Of a stretch of 64,000 bases of DNA, positions 18,247 through 26,168 are shown piece after piece (positions within the stretch are counted from its first letter, which is position 1; each line of letters starts with the position of its first letter). Under the pieces are notes generated by a model, which was given only the letters and a program-made list of their open reading frames with translations, had not been told where the DNA came from and made no database searches. Origin of the DNA: Anaerococcus sp. Marseille-P3915 (GTDB taxonomy: Bacteria > Bacillota > Clostridia > Tissierellales > Peptoniphilaceae); the NCBI RefSeq assembly GCF_900258475.1, contig NZ_LT984887.1:244165-308164 (forward strand), read 5' to 3'. Both the position numbers and the translations under genes were made by a program.

Positions 18247-18489
18247 GGCAAATTTTTGGACTAGATCCTCTTTTTGCTTTTTATTTAATTTTTTAAGCCT
18301 TGCTTCAAGCTTAAGACCGATAGATTTGCTATCAACTCTTCTGTAGAATACAAGACTAACAGGTAGCCTTGCTCTAGTATACTTTGCTCCCTTTCCAGAA
18401 TTGTGGACCTTAATCCTGTTTTTAAGATCATTAGTATAACCTGTATATAGGCTATCATCAGCACATCTTAGAATATAAACAAAATGCAT
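18235..18489 (-). CDS. GIY-YIG nuclease-superfamily protein (UPF0213-like)
   Basis: An 84-aa single-domain protein: [17 protein letters not shown] has the GIY-YIG core in the YIL...YTG form, followed by the [16 protein letters not shown] segment with the conserved Arg/His, and [11 protein letters not shown]. This is the YhbQ/UPF0213 family, whose physiological role is poorly known. It follows recX with a 1-nt overlap (TAATG), so it is the last gene of a leftward three-gene unit. Convergent and overlapping with the RNase E/G-like gene. Confidence 0.9.
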   Translation of the reverse strand: MHFVYILRCADDSLYTGYTNDLKNRIKVHNSGKGAKYTRARLPVSLVFYRRVDSKSIGLKLEARLKKLNKKQKEDLVQKFALGN

Positions 18490-19094
18490 TACTTAAATCT
18501 TTCATCAAGGACCTTATTAATTATATCGATATCAAAGCCCTTGCCAGCCAAATGCCTAAAGACCTTTTGCCTATTTTCAAAAGAAAAATCATCCTTAATC
18601 TTTTTATCAGCAAAAAAACTAGCCTTTTCATATTCTCTTTGATCATCCACAAGGCCAATGTATTCCTCTATAAGATAATCATCTACGTGTTTGGTTTTTA
18701 ACATATAAGAAATCTTATTTCGAGACCATCTTGAAATCTCATCCTTATCAGTGATGTAAGCTTTGACATAAGCTGCATCATCTAAAAACCCGTAAGAATC
18801 GAGAAAAGCAACAACCTTATCGATAACTTCATTAGAAAATTTCTTCTCAGCTAACTTCTTTTTGATTTCATAAGTAGATTTTTGTGAATAAGAAATCTTA
18901 GACAAGGCAAAATTCTTGGCCCTGTTATACTCATCATTGGCCAAGATTATTTTATAGGTATCAAAGTCTAATTCCTCATCTTTTTCTAGGTTAAGCTCAT
19001 AATAAAGATCATAATCAACAAAGAATTTCTCATTAGAAATGCTAAGCCTAATTAAATTATATTTTTCTGAATACTCAATATTTTCTATAATCAT
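18489..19094 (-). CDS. recX: Regulatory protein RecX
   Basis: RecX modulates RecA filaments. The 201-aa protein shows the three-helix repeats of the family: [56 protein letters not shown], then [22 protein letters not shown]. The YGFLDD(A/E)xY motif is the clearest landmark. An N-terminal extension of ~60 residues precedes the domain, as in other clostridial RecX. Its start overlaps the stop of the upstream 33-aa peptide (ATGA-type overlap). Confidence 0.9.
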   Translation of the reverse strand: MIIENIEYSEKYNLIRLSISNEKFFVDYDLYYELNLEKDEELDFDTYKIILANDEYNRAKNFALSKISYSQKSTYEIKKKLAEKKFSNEVIDKVVAFLDSYGFLDDAAYVKAYITDKDEISRWSRNKISYMLKTKHVDDYLIEEYIGLVDDQREYEKASFFADKKIKDDFSFENRQKVFRHLAGKGFDIDIINKVLDERFK

Positions 19095-19192
19095 TGCATA
19101 GACAATATAGCGTTATAAACAAGGGGAGCAATCATAGCTATAGCGATAACAATAGCAAATAATTTTAAAATAAATTTTCTTGTATTTTTCAT
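19091..19192 (-). CDS. 33-residue membrane peptide upstream of recX
   Basis: Read on the minus strand, an ATG at 19192 preceded by GAGAGGTG encodes 33 residues: a basic start (MKNTRKFILK), one hydrophobic helix (~9-30) and a short end, stopping at TGA 19091-19093 inside the recX start (ATGA overlap). The length, charge and single helix resemble the DUF4044/Prli42-type small membrane proteins of Firmicutes. The good ribosome-binding site and coupling to recX support a real gene. Function unknown. Confidence 0.6.
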   Translation of the reverse strand: MKNTRKFILKLFAIVIAIAMIAPLVYNAILSMQ

Positions 19193-19347
19193 AATTCACC
19201 TCTCTTGATATTCTACTTCAAAAGATAGAAAAATAAAATAAGGAAAAAATTTGCATTATTTTTAAAAACGTGGTATTATATTATTTGTCAGTAAGAAAGC
19301 TTTAGAGCTTATGAGATAAAGATTAAATAAAAATCTTAAAAAAACAT

Positions 19348-19376
19348 TTGACAAAGTAAATAAAAAGTTGTATACT
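19348..19376 (+). promoter_or_regulatory. Promoter of the tRNA-His/tRNA-Leu unit
   Basis: TTGACA (19348-19353) and TATACT (19371-19376), with a 17-nt spacer and a TG just before the -10. It lies about 40 nt upstream of tRNA-His. Confidence 0.85.
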
Positions 19377-19417
19377 GTAATAGTCAGTGAGACATTAGTA
19401 GAGAACAACTTAGCGTG

Positions 19418-19494
19418 GTGGGTATGGTCCAGTTGGTTACGACACCTGGTTGTGGCCCAGGAGAGCGTGAGTTCGAATCTCACTACTCACCCCA
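19418..19494 (+). tRNA. tRNA-His (GTG)
   Basis: A cloverleaf with 7-bp acceptor stem (GTGGGTA with TACTCAC, one G-T), anticodon stem CCTGG/CCAGG around TTGTGGC (anticodon GTG), T arm GTGAG-TTCGAATC-TCAC, and encoded CCA. A G at 19417 (position -1) opposite the C discriminator is the histidine identity element. Confidence 0.97.
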
Positions 19495-19495
19495 T

Positions 19496-19581
19496 GCGGG
19501 ATTGGCGGAATTGGCAGACGCGCTAGACTTAGGATCTAGTGAGAATTTCTCGTGAAGGTTCGACTCCTTTATCCCGCACCA
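19496..19581 (+). tRNA. tRNA-Leu (TAG)
   Basis: Acceptor GCGGGAT with ATCCCGC, anticodon stem CTAGA/TCTAG around CTTAGGA (anticodon TAG), a long variable arm (TGAGAATTTCTCG) typical of class II tRNAs, discriminator A and encoded CCA. It follows tRNA-His after 1 nt, so the two are one transcript. Confidence 0.97.
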
Positions 19582-19587
19582 AGCTTC

Positions 19588-19613
19588 AGACGTTAGAAAT
19601 AACGTCTTTTTTT
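19588..19613 (+). terminator. Terminator after the tRNAs
   Basis: AGACGTTA (19588-19595), loop GAAA, TAACGTCT (19600-19607), then a T run: a perfect 8-bp stem. Confidence 0.92.
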
Positions 19614-19772
19614 GTACCCATATTTTAATTTACTAATAAAAGATGACTTTTTATTATATTTATGATAAAATATACATATAAACTTATTTTCAAATATTTT
19701 GCAAAAAATCGTTTTTGCTCTTTTAATTTTTGCTAAAATAGTTTATACTTTATATAAGCTAGGAGGAATATT

Positions 19773-20486
19773 TTGCAAGATTTTAAAAGAATTGTATTAA
19801 AGTTAAGTGGAGAAGCTTTATCTGGCAAGGCTGGTTTTGGCTTTGATGATGAAGTTATTGATAACATTTGTACTAATATTAAGACTTTATCCCTAAGAGG
19901 AATTGAGGTTGCCATTGTTGTTGGCGGAGGTAATTTCTGGAGGGGTAGGTCTGGCACAAATATCGACAGGGCAAGCTCTGATAATATCGGCATGCTTGGC
20001 ACTGTTATGAATGGACTAAGAATTCAAGGTACTCTAGAAGAGATGGGCCTTGATACTAGGCTTATGACTGCTATTTCTATGACTGAGGTTGCAGAACCTT
20101 ATATAAGAAGAAGGGCTATCAGACACCTTGAGAAAGGCAGAATTGTAATTTTCTCTGCTGGTACTGGTCTCCCATATTTTTCAACAGACACTACAGCAAG
20201 CCTTAGGGCACTAGAGATTGGTGCTGATGTTATTCTTTTAGGTAAAACTGGTACTGATGGCATCTATGATAAGGATCCAAATGTCTATGATGATGCTGTT
20301 AAATTTGATAAGCTTACCTATAAGGAGATCCTACAAAGACAGCTTAAGATTATGGATACAACTGCTACATCTTTGTGTATGGATAATGATATGCCACTTA
20401 TAGTATTTAATATAGATGACCCATCAAACATGGTCAAAGTATTTGAAGATGAAGATTTAGGTACAAGAGTAAAGGAGAGTTTTTAA
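19773..20486 (+). CDS. pyrH: UMP kinase
   Basis: Phosphorylates UMP to UDP; bacterial hexameric amino-acid-kinase-fold enzyme. Visible: KLSGEALSG at the N-terminus, VVGGGNFWRG (~49-58), ALEIGADVILLGKTGTDGIYDKDP (~149-172), and the C-terminal DDPSNM. Length 237 aa is normal. The start is TTG 19773, with AGGAGG at 19761-19766, 6 nt away; no ATG fits. A TATACT at 19744-19749 could be the -10, with only a weak -35. Followed after 1 nt by frr, as in most Firmicutes, but rpsB-tsf are not upstream here; a tRNA pair is. Confidence 0.97.
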   Translation: MQDFKRIVLKLSGEALSGKAGFGFDDEVIDNICTNIKTLSLRGIEVAIVVGGGNFWRGRSGTNIDRASSDNIGMLGTVMNGLRIQGTLEEMGLDTRLMTAISMTEVAEPYIRRRAIRHLEKGRIVIFSAGTGLPYFSTDTTASLRALEIGADVILLGKTGTDGIYDKDPNVYDDAVKFDKLTYKEILQRQLKIMDTTATSLCMDNDMPLIVFNIDDPSNMVKVFEDEDLGTRVKESF

Positions 20487-20487
20487 T

Positions 20488-21048
20488 ATGCTATATGAGC
20501 AAATAAGACAAGATGCCGAGAAGGGCATGAAAGCAGGAGTAGATTCTTTTGAAAGAAGAATTTCAACTATTAAGGCTGGTAGAGCAACTGAAGCTGTTCT
20601 AGATGGAATTACATTTTCTTATTACGGCACAGACACTCCAATCAACCAAGCCGCAACAGTTTCAATCCCAGAAGCTAGACTTCTTGTTATAAAACCATGG
20701 GATAAGACTAATATTGCCCCAATCGAAAAGGCGATTTTAAAGTCAAATATTGGTATAACACCACAAAATGATGGTGAAATTATTAGATTACCTTTCCCTG
20801 CTCTTACAGAAGAAAGAAGAAAAGAATATACCAAAGAAGTTGATGCATATGCAGAAGATGCAAAAATTGCTATAAGAAATAAAAGACGTGACTCTATGGA
20901 TGAAATCAAAAAGAGCGAAAAGGTTGGAGATGTAACTGAAGATGATAGGTACACTCTAGAAGATGAAATTCAAAAAATCACAGATAAATATATTAAGTCA
21001 ATCGAAGATATCGCAAAGAAGAAAAACCAAGAGTTGATGAACGTATAG
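20488..21048 (+). CDS. frr: Ribosome recycling factor
   Basis: Splits post-termination ribosomes with EF-G. The 186-aa protein has the RRF signature: F(E)RRISTIKAGRATEAVLDGI (~22-42), INQAATVSIPEARLLVIKPWDKT, and LTEERRKEYTKEVDAYAEDAKIAIRNKRRD (~109-139). It is 1 nt after pyrH. Its stop TAG is immediately followed by the GTG start of pilC, so the pilus locus begins in the same transcript unless the hairpin at 21095 stops it. Confidence 0.97.
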   Translation: MLYEQIRQDAEKGMKAGVDSFERRISTIKAGRATEAVLDGITFSYYGTDTPINQAATVSIPEARLLVIKPWDKTNIAPIEKAILKSNIGITPQNDGEIIRLPFPALTEERRKEYTKEVDAYAEDAKIAIRNKRRDSMDEIKKSEKVGDVTEDDRYTLEDEIQKITDKYIKSIEDIAKKKNQELMNV

Positions 21049-22143
21049 GTGAAAAGAGTCAATTTAAATAAAATAAAGGACCTATTGAATAAGGACATAA
21101 GCCCTAGGAAAATTTCTCCTAGGCTTATGTTCTTATTTTTAAAGCAATTATCCTTGTTATTAAATTCAGGTATATCACTTTTTGATAGTTTGAAGGTGAT
21201 CAAGACTCAAAATCTCGATAAGAGATTAAATATAGCTTTAGATATTGTAATTAAAAATCTAAATCTAGGCAAAAGTCCTTACGAATCTTTCCTTATGGCA
21301 GAAAAATACTTTACACCTATTGTAATTGCTTCAGTTAAGTCATCAGATAAGACTGGCAGACTTTCTTCAATTCTTGATGATTTATCAGAATTTATATACG
21401 AAGATAGTAAAAATAGAGAAAGCATAAAGGAAGCCTTGGCTTATCCCGTTATAGTCCTAGTTGTGACTATCTTAATGGTGGGACTCATTTTAGAATATGT
21501 CATGCCTACTTTTGTGAGCGTTTTTGATGGAGCTGATATGAAGCTGCCATTTATTACTAGATTTTTAATAGAATTTTCAGGCTTTTTATCAAATAATTTC
21601 ATTTTCATTATTTTGATTCTATGCTTACTTATCTTTATTGTTTTGTTTTTTAGGACAGATAAAACTAAAAAAATAAAAATGGATAAATTTGTATTTAAAT
21701 ATGGAATTTTTTCTAAGATAAGGAGATTGAATCTTGAATATCAATTAACTTCTCTATTTTACATATTAAGAACTGGGGGAATTGATCCAATTTTATCTTT
21801 TGAAATTATTGGAGATTCATTTTCTAATTCTTACCTTAAAGAAGTTTTTTCTCAAATTAGAAGTGATATTGATAGGGGCTTAGGCCAGGCCCAAGCCTTG
21901 ATGAGAGCTGATCTTTTCTCACCTCTTTTATTATCTATGTTTATGATTGGTGAAAAGACTGGCAAACTTGATGATATTTTAAAAAGATCAAAGGATTATT
22001 TTGCAAGTGAGTATATATTCAGAACCAAAAGACTTGCAAGGCTTGCTGAGCCAGTTCTAATTATTATAATGAGTATAATTGTTTTTATAGTTGTTATAGC
22101 GGTTGCGCTTCCTATGTTTGATGCAGTAAATATTGGAGTATAA
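21049..22143 (+). CDS. Type II secretion/type IV pilus inner-membrane protein (PilC/GspF family)
   Basis: Platform protein of a type IV pilus-like or competence machine. Two GspF domains are seen: LMFLFLKQLSLLLNSGISLFDSLKVI (~27-52) with SVKSSDKTGRLSSILDDLSEF, and LEYQLTSLFYILRTGG (~228-243) with MIGEKTGKLDDIL. Three transmembrane regions lie at ~140-165, ~185-205 and ~335-360. Length 364 aa is normal for PilC/ComGB. The start at GTG 21049 directly follows the frr stop and lacks a clear Shine-Dalgarno; an ATG at 21127 is possible but would start inside the first domain. Confidence 0.85.
   Translation: MKRVNLNKIKDLLNKDISPRKISPRLMFLFLKQLSLLLNSGISLFDSLKVIKTQNLDKRLNIALDIVIKNLNLGKSPYESFLMAEKYFTPIVIASVKSSDKTGRLSSILDDLSEFIYEDSKNRESIKEALAYPVIVLVVTILMVGLILEYVMPTFVSVFDGADMKLPFITRFLIEFSGFLSNNFIFIILILCLLIFIVLFFRTDKTKKIKMDKFVFKYGIFSKIRRLNLEYQLTSLFYILRTGGIDPILSFEIIGDSFSNSYLKEVFSQIRSDIDRGLGQAQALMRADLFSPLLLSMFMIGEKTGKLDDILKRSKDYFASEYIFRTKRLARLAEPVLIIIMSIIVFIVVIAVALPMFDAVNIGV
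21095..21140 (+). terminator. Terminator-like hairpin inside the 5' end of pilC
   Basis: ACATAAGCCCTAGGA (21095-21109) pairs with TCCTAGGCTTATGT (21117-21130) as a 14-bp stem with one bulged C and a 7-nt loop, followed by the U-rich TCTTATTTTT. The frame of pilC is open through it. It could attenuate transcription from pyrH-frr into the pilus genes. Confidence 0.6.
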
Positions 22144-22144
22144 G

Positions 22145-22516
22145 ATGAGAAATAAGAAGAAAAAGGGATTCACATTAATTGAATTAATAATTGTAATAGC
22201 TATACTAGGAATTTTGGCTGCAATAGCTATTCCTAGATATAACAAGTCTAAGATAAAAGCAGCAGAAACTGCTCATAAGGCTAATATAGAGATGCTGAAA
22301 TCGGCCGCAGAGTTAAGGGAACTTGATTCTAGTGAAGGTGGTAAGTCTAGAGATTTCACATGGACTAAAACTAACAAGGGTGACGCTCTAACATATATTG
22401 ATAAATGGCCTGAACCACCTCAAGGTTTAAATAAATCCTCTGAGTATTCGGTTGAATATACTGATGGGAATCTTACCATTAAATTTGGTAAAGAAAAAGT
22501 ATATCCTATACAATAG
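22145..22516 (+). CDS. Type IV pilin-like major (pseudo)pilin
   Basis: A class III signal peptide with cleavage between Gly and Phe (KKKKG/FTLIELIIVIAILGILAAIAIP) and Glu5 of the mature protein mark a prepilin. The mature part is ~112 aa: a hydrophobic spine helix and a C-terminal domain with 'FTWTKTNKGDALTYIDKWPEPP' typical of ComGC/GspG-like pilins in clostridia. I chose ATG 22145 because GGAG at 22135-22138 lies 6 nt upstream; TTG 22133 would be an alternative without a site. Probably the main subunit because it is the best-formed pilin here. Confidence 0.88.
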   Translation: MRNKKKKGFTLIELIIVIAILGILAAIAIPRYNKSKIKAAETAHKANIEMLKSAAELRELDSSEGGKSRDFTWTKTNKGDALTYIDKWPEPPQGLNKSSEYSVEYTDGNLTIKFGKEKVYPIQ

Positions 22517-22521
22517 AAAAT

Positions 22522-23223
22522 ATGGAAAACATACTAATCTTTGCTTTAGGAGCATGCTTAGGCTCCTTCATATCCGCCTTGATGGCTCGCAGGAGGCTTG
22601 GCATGTCAATCATTAGTCCGCCAAGCTTCTGTGAATCTTGCGGTAAAAGGATAAGGACCTTTGACCTAGTTCCGATAATTTCTTTTATAATCTTAAGGGG
22701 TAGATGCAGGTTTTGTAAGGACAAGATTTCTATCGATACCCTTTTAATAGAAATTCTAGGCGGCCTAGCCTTTATATTTGCCTTTAATATTTATGGAGGT
22801 ACAAGAGCACTTATTCTTGGCCTAGGCCTTGTCACAAGCCTTCTGATAGCCTTAACAGACTATTCCTATATGGAGATATATGATATAGATTGCTACGTCC
22901 TAATTGGTCTTGGTTTTCTATATAGGCTAATATATATTAAATATGATTTTGAATTTTTTAAGATTTCTCTTATATTTGTTATGGTGTTTTTATTAATTAG
23001 ATATTTGTCAAAGGGAGGCTTAGGTGATGGAGATTTGTTTTATTACCTGGGCTTATTTTTATTTTTAGATACTAGCATAATAATTAAATTTATCTTAATA
23101 TCTTTATGGATAGGGGCGATTTTTGCTATTATAAAATCCATAAAGATAAAAAGCCTAAAGGGAGAGATTGCCCTATGTCCATCAATTTTGCTTGCTTTTG
23201 CTCTTGTGTTAATTTTAGGATGA
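22522..23223 (+). CDS. Prepilin peptidase (A24 family)
   Basis: Cleaves and N-methylates prepilins in the membrane. The N-terminal domain (GACLGSFISALMARR, PPSFCESCGKRI, two CxxC zinc pairs) and the catalytic aspartates ALTDYSYMEI (~113) and GLGDGDLFYYLGL (~168-172) are all present, with about seven membrane helices. Length 233 aa is typical. It lies 5 nt after the major pilin and 4 nt before the next, placing the processing enzyme in the middle of its substrates. Confidence 0.92.
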   Translation: MENILIFALGACLGSFISALMARRRLGMSIISPPSFCESCGKRIRTFDLVPIISFIILRGRCRFCKDKISIDTLLIEILGGLAFIFAFNIYGGTRALILGLGLVTSLLIALTDYSYMEIYDIDCYVLIGLGFLYRLIYIKYDFEFFKISLIFVMVFLLIRYLSKGGLGDGDLFYYLGLFLFLDTSIIIKFILISLWIGAIFAIIKSIKIKSLKGEIALCPSILLAFALVLILG

Positions 23224-23227
23224 AACT

Positions 23228-23665
23228 ATGAAAAAAGCCTTTACCTTATTAGAATTGATAATAGTACTTGCAATAATTAGTATAGTCATTGCCATTCCGA
23301 TGATGAAAATATCTCTTATCGAAGATAGGGCGGCTGATATTGAGGTGGAAAATTTTATTAATGATTATAACTTGGCAAGAAAAAAAGCCATGGCTATAGG
23401 TATTCCATATTATCTTGATTTAAGGAAAGATTTTTATTATCTGAATACTACTCATAGTGATGAGACCACTATAAACGATCCAAAATCCAAGGCCTTTAAA
23501 CATATAAGCTACGCCTATTCAGATACTGCAGTTGAATTTAAACCAGATGGCTATGCGAGTACCGTTAATAACGGGACATACGAGTTGGTATTTATAAACA
23601 ATAAAAGCAAAAAAATTAGAAAGTTTACTATAAGCGCACTGACAGGATATTTAAATGAAAAGTAA
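23228..23665 (+). CDS. Prepilin-like minor pilin (GspH-like)
   Basis: A 145-aa protein starting MKKAFTLLELIIVLAIISIVIAIP, a class III signal with Ala at the -1 position in place of the usual Gly (cleavage before Phe). Mature Glu5 is present. The C-terminal part is beta-rich with VEFKPDGYAS, a motif seen in GspH/FimT-type minor pilins ('F.p.G'). RBS is weak (AGGA at 23217). It overlaps the next pilin gene by 11 nt. Likely an initiation or tip pseudopilin. Confidence 0.8.
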   Translation: MKKAFTLLELIIVLAIISIVIAIPMMKISLIEDRAADIEVENFINDYNLARKKAMAIGIPYYLDLRKDFYYLNTTHSDETTINDPKSKAFKHISYAYSDTAVEFKPDGYASTVNNGTYELVFINNKSKKIRKFTISALTGYLNEK

Positions 23666-24017
23666 AGCCTTTAGCCTAATAGAAATAATTGTATCACTTA
23701 TGATTTTAAGTCTTATAGCCTTATTTGTATTTCCTTCAGCTAGGAATAATATGCAAATCTCAGAGAAAATAAAAGATAAGGCCCAAGTCACATTTGCCCT
23801 TCAAGCAGGACTTGAGCTTGGTAAGGATATGGCAAGGAAAAATAAGAATGTAGATAAGCTAGAAAATGAAGTCCAAATTGGAGATTATAAGATAAAAATC
23901 TCAATAGGTCCTTATAAAAACTCAGGACTTAAGTCAGATAGATACATAAAAGTAAAGGCATCTTTTGAAAATGATAGCTTAGAAGTAATAGAGGTTAGAG
24001 ATGAAGAAAGCCTTTAG
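23655..24017 (+). CDS. Prepilin-like minor pilin (GspI/PilV-like)
   Basis: 120 aa with MKSKAFSLIEIIVSLMILSLIALFVFP, a class III signal (Ala before Phe, Glu5). The SLIEIIVSLMILS spacing is like GspI/PilV minor pilins. The rest is short, amphipathic and lysine-rich. It overlaps both neighbours, 11 nt with the preceding gene and 17 nt with the next, so translation is coupled. The exact minor-pilin type cannot be settled by eye. Confidence 0.72.
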   Translation: MKSKAFSLIEIIVSLMILSLIALFVFPSARNNMQISEKIKDKAQVTFALQAGLELGKDMARKNKNVDKLENEVQIGDYKIKISIGPYKNSGLKSDRYIKVKASFENDSLEVIEVRDEESL

Positions 24018-24471
24018 TCTTTTAGAATTGATAATAAGCCTTGCTATAATCTCAATCCTAGTCGTTATTTTATCATCTTTTTTCAAGGTAAACTTCAATA
24101 TTCTTTCATCATCCATTACTAGAGAGGCCGAGTATAAGGAAGCATGTACCGCCATGCTTTATGTTGATACTAATATCAGAATGTCAAAAAAGATTGAAAC
24201 TAGGGATAATGAAGTGTGTAATTTTTATTTTTATAAGACTAATAGGGATGGTAAAGATTCAAAATGCTATTTTTATCGTGACAATAAATTTCTAAAAATT
24301 AATAGAGATAACCTGTCAACAGATGCTTCTGGCAGAGATAATAATATAGCTAAAATTAAAGATATAAAATTAGTATTGGATGAGGATAGTAAGCTAATTA
24401 GGGTTTATATAAGAAGTTTAAGAGGCAATTTCAACTTTGAAACAGCCATTGATGTGGGAGATAAGCTATGA
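24001..24471 (+). CDS. Prepilin-like minor pilin (GspJ/ComGF-like)
   Basis: 156 aa with MKKAFSLLELIISLAIISILVVILSSFF, a class III signal (Ala/Phe, Glu5). The C-terminal domain includes NFYFYKTNRDGKDSKCYFYRDN, resembling the ComGF/GspJ-type strands. It overlaps the preceding gene by 17 nt and the next by 4 nt (ATGA). Probably part of the pilus tip complex; assignment to GspJ is tentative. Confidence 0.7.
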   Translation: MKKAFSLLELIISLAIISILVVILSSFFKVNFNILSSSITREAEYKEACTAMLYVDTNIRMSKKIETRDNEVCNFYFYKTNRDGKDSKCYFYRDNKFLKINRDNLSTDASGRDNNIAKIKDIKLVLDEDSKLIRVYIRSLRGNFNFETAIDVGDKL

Positions 24472-24848
24472 AAAAAGCCTTTATTAGTATATATGTGCTC
24501 ATAATATTATTATTACTTTCCCTTAGCGTCAGCTTTATAGCAGGACAAAATGAAGTGGATACAGAATTATCAAATGATATTAGCGATAAAAAACAAAGCT
24601 TATTTGATGCAGAAAGTTTTGTGAATGTTCTTATAGAGGAATTAAGTCTTGATAAAAACCTTGACCCAAATTTTATAAAGGAAGTTCTATATTTAAAATC
24701 TGACATTGAAATCTACCAAGCTAAGGAGGAATGTAACCTACAGATAAATTTAAAAGCAAAGTACAAAAATACAATAAGCAAAGCTCAAATAAAATACAAA
24801 TACGACGAAAATAATAAATTCATTCTTATAAATAAGCGAATTTATTAA
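24468..24848 (+). CDS. Small membrane pilus-associated protein (PilX/ComGG-like)
   Basis: 126 aa with N-terminus MKKAFISIYVLIILLLLSLSVSFIAGQ: a single helix without the Glu5 of true pilins, as in PilX/GspK/ComGG components. The soluble part has NDISDKKQSLFDAESFVNVLIEEL and a basic, lysine-rich C-terminus. Last gene of the pilus cluster, overlapping the previous by 4 nt. No ATPase (PilB/ComGA) gene follows; ackA starts 62 nt later behind its own promoter. Confidence 0.62.
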   Translation: MKKAFISIYVLIILLLLSLSVSFIAGQNEVDTELSNDISDKKQSLFDAESFVNVLIEELSLDKNLDPNFIKEVLYLKSDIEIYQAKEECNLQINLKAKYKNTISKAQIKYKYDENNKFILINKRIY

Positions 24849-24850
24849 TA

Positions 24851-24877
24851 TTGCTAAAGTAACATTTAAGGTATAAT
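24851..24877 (+). promoter_or_regulatory. Promoter of ackA
   Basis: TTGCTA (24851-24856) and a perfect TATAAT (24872-24877) are separated by 15 nt (16 if ATTGCT is taken). It lies between the last pilus gene and ackA. Confidence 0.6.
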
Positions 24878-24910
24878 GTAGGTAAATAGAAGAAAAATAT
24901 TGGAGGAAAA

Positions 24911-26104
24911 ATGAAAGTATTAGTAATTAATTGTGGTTCTTCATCACTAAAATATCAATTATTCAACATGGAAAATGAAGAAGTAATGGTAAAAGGCCTA
25001 GTAGAAAGAATTGGTATCGAAGGTTCAAAACTTATCCAAGAAAAGGGTGATGACGAATATATAATAGAAGAAGCTATGAAAGATCACACTGAAGCTGTTG
25101 CTCATGTATTTGATGCTTTAGTTGATAAAGACAACGGTGTCATAGCAGACCTTTCAGAAATAGATGCTGTAGGCCACAGATTTGTACACGGTGGAGAAAA
25201 AATCACTAAATCTGCCTTAATAGATAAAGAAGTAAGAGATGCTATAGAAGAATATACAAAATTTGCACCACTTCATAACCCAGCTAACCTAATGGGACTT
25301 GAAGCTTGTGAAAAATTACTTCCAAACGTTAAAAACGTAGCAGTATTTGATACAGCTTTCCACCAAACAATGCCTGCAAAAACTTATTTATATGGTATAG
25401 ACTACAAATATTACGAAGAAGAAGCTATAAGAAAATACGGATTCCACGGCACAAGCCACAACTTTATTACTAATAAAGCAGCAGAAGTACTTGGCAAAGA
25501 TGTAAATGATTTAAATATCATTTCAGCCCACCTTGGTAATGGTTCATCAATTTGTGCTGTTAAAAATGGTAAATCATTTGATACATCAATGGGACTTACT
25601 CCACTTGAAGGACTTGTAATGGGTACAAGATCTGGTGATATAGATCCAGCTGCTGTAACTTACATTATGAAAAAAGAAAATCTTTCTCCAGAAGAAATGG
25701 AAAATGTCCTAAATAAAAAATCAGGTGTTCTAGGAGTATCAGGTGTATCATCAGACTTTAGAGACCTAGAAAATGCTGCAAATGAAGGCAATGAAAGAGC
25801 CAAAGCTGCCCTAGAAATGTTTGCTACAAGAGTAAAAAGATATATAGCAGGCTATATGGCAGAAGTAGGCGCTTGTGATGCTATAGTATTTACAGGTGGT
25901 ATCGGAGAAAACTCAATTTCTATGAGAGAAGATATCATGGAAGGCTTTGAATTATTTGGTATTAAAATAGATAAAGAAAAGAATAATGTACGCGGTGGTT
26001 GCCATGTAGTTTCTACAGATGATTCTAAAGTTAAGGTTATGGTAATAGCTACAAACGAAGAATTAATGATAGCAAGAGATACAAAATCTCTCGTAGAAGC
26101 TTGA
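24911..26104 (+). CDS. ackA: Acetate kinase
   Basis: Makes ATP and acetate from acetyl phosphate, the energy step of acetogenic fermentation. The acetokinase signatures are present: VLVINCGSSSLKYQLF at the N-terminus and HRFVHGGEKI (~90-99). FHGTSHNF, SAHLGNGSSICAVKNGKS and MGTRSGDIDP follow in the middle, with GGIGENS near the end. Length 397 aa is typical. The RBS is GGAGG 6 nt upstream. Codons are enriched in the strongly expressed type. No pta is adjacent. The stop codon lies in the -35 of the rpmF promoter. Confidence 0.98.
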   Translation: MKVLVINCGSSSLKYQLFNMENEEVMVKGLVERIGIEGSKLIQEKGDDEYIIEEAMKDHTEAVAHVFDALVDKDNGVIADLSEIDAVGHRFVHGGEKITKSALIDKEVRDAIEEYTKFAPLHNPANLMGLEACEKLLPNVKNVAVFDTAFHQTMPAKTYLYGIDYKYYEEEAIRKYGFHGTSHNFITNKAAEVLGKDVNDLNIISAHLGNGSSICAVKNGKSFDTSMGLTPLEGLVMGTRSGDIDPAAVTYIMKKENLSPEEMENVLNKKSGVLGVSGVSSDFRDLENAANEGNERAKAALEMFATRVKRYIAGYMAEVGACDAIVFTGGIGENSISMREDIMEGFELFGIKIDKEKNNVRGGCHVVSTDDSKVKVMVIATNEELMIARDTKSLVEA

Positions 26105-26129
26105 CAAGCTAAGTTTTAGCTTATATAAT
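26101..26129 (+). promoter_or_regulatory. Consensus promoter of rpmF with a palindrome in its spacer
   Basis: Perfect TTGACA (26101-26106, overlapping the ackA stop) and perfect TATAAT (26124-26129) with a 17-nt spacer. The spacer is almost filled by the inverted repeat AAGCTAA-GTT-TTAGCTT (26106-26122), which could be a repressor site, or a hairpin ending the ackA mRNA, although no T run follows. Confidence 0.82.
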
Positions 26130-26168
26130 ATAAAGGATTGCTAAAACTGATAAGAGGAGGTGTCATAG

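Noticed and set aside
19262..19483. Minus-strand open frame overlapping tRNA-His
   Set aside because: It lies over a complete tRNA and its promoter, has no ribosome-binding site and no recognisable protein content.
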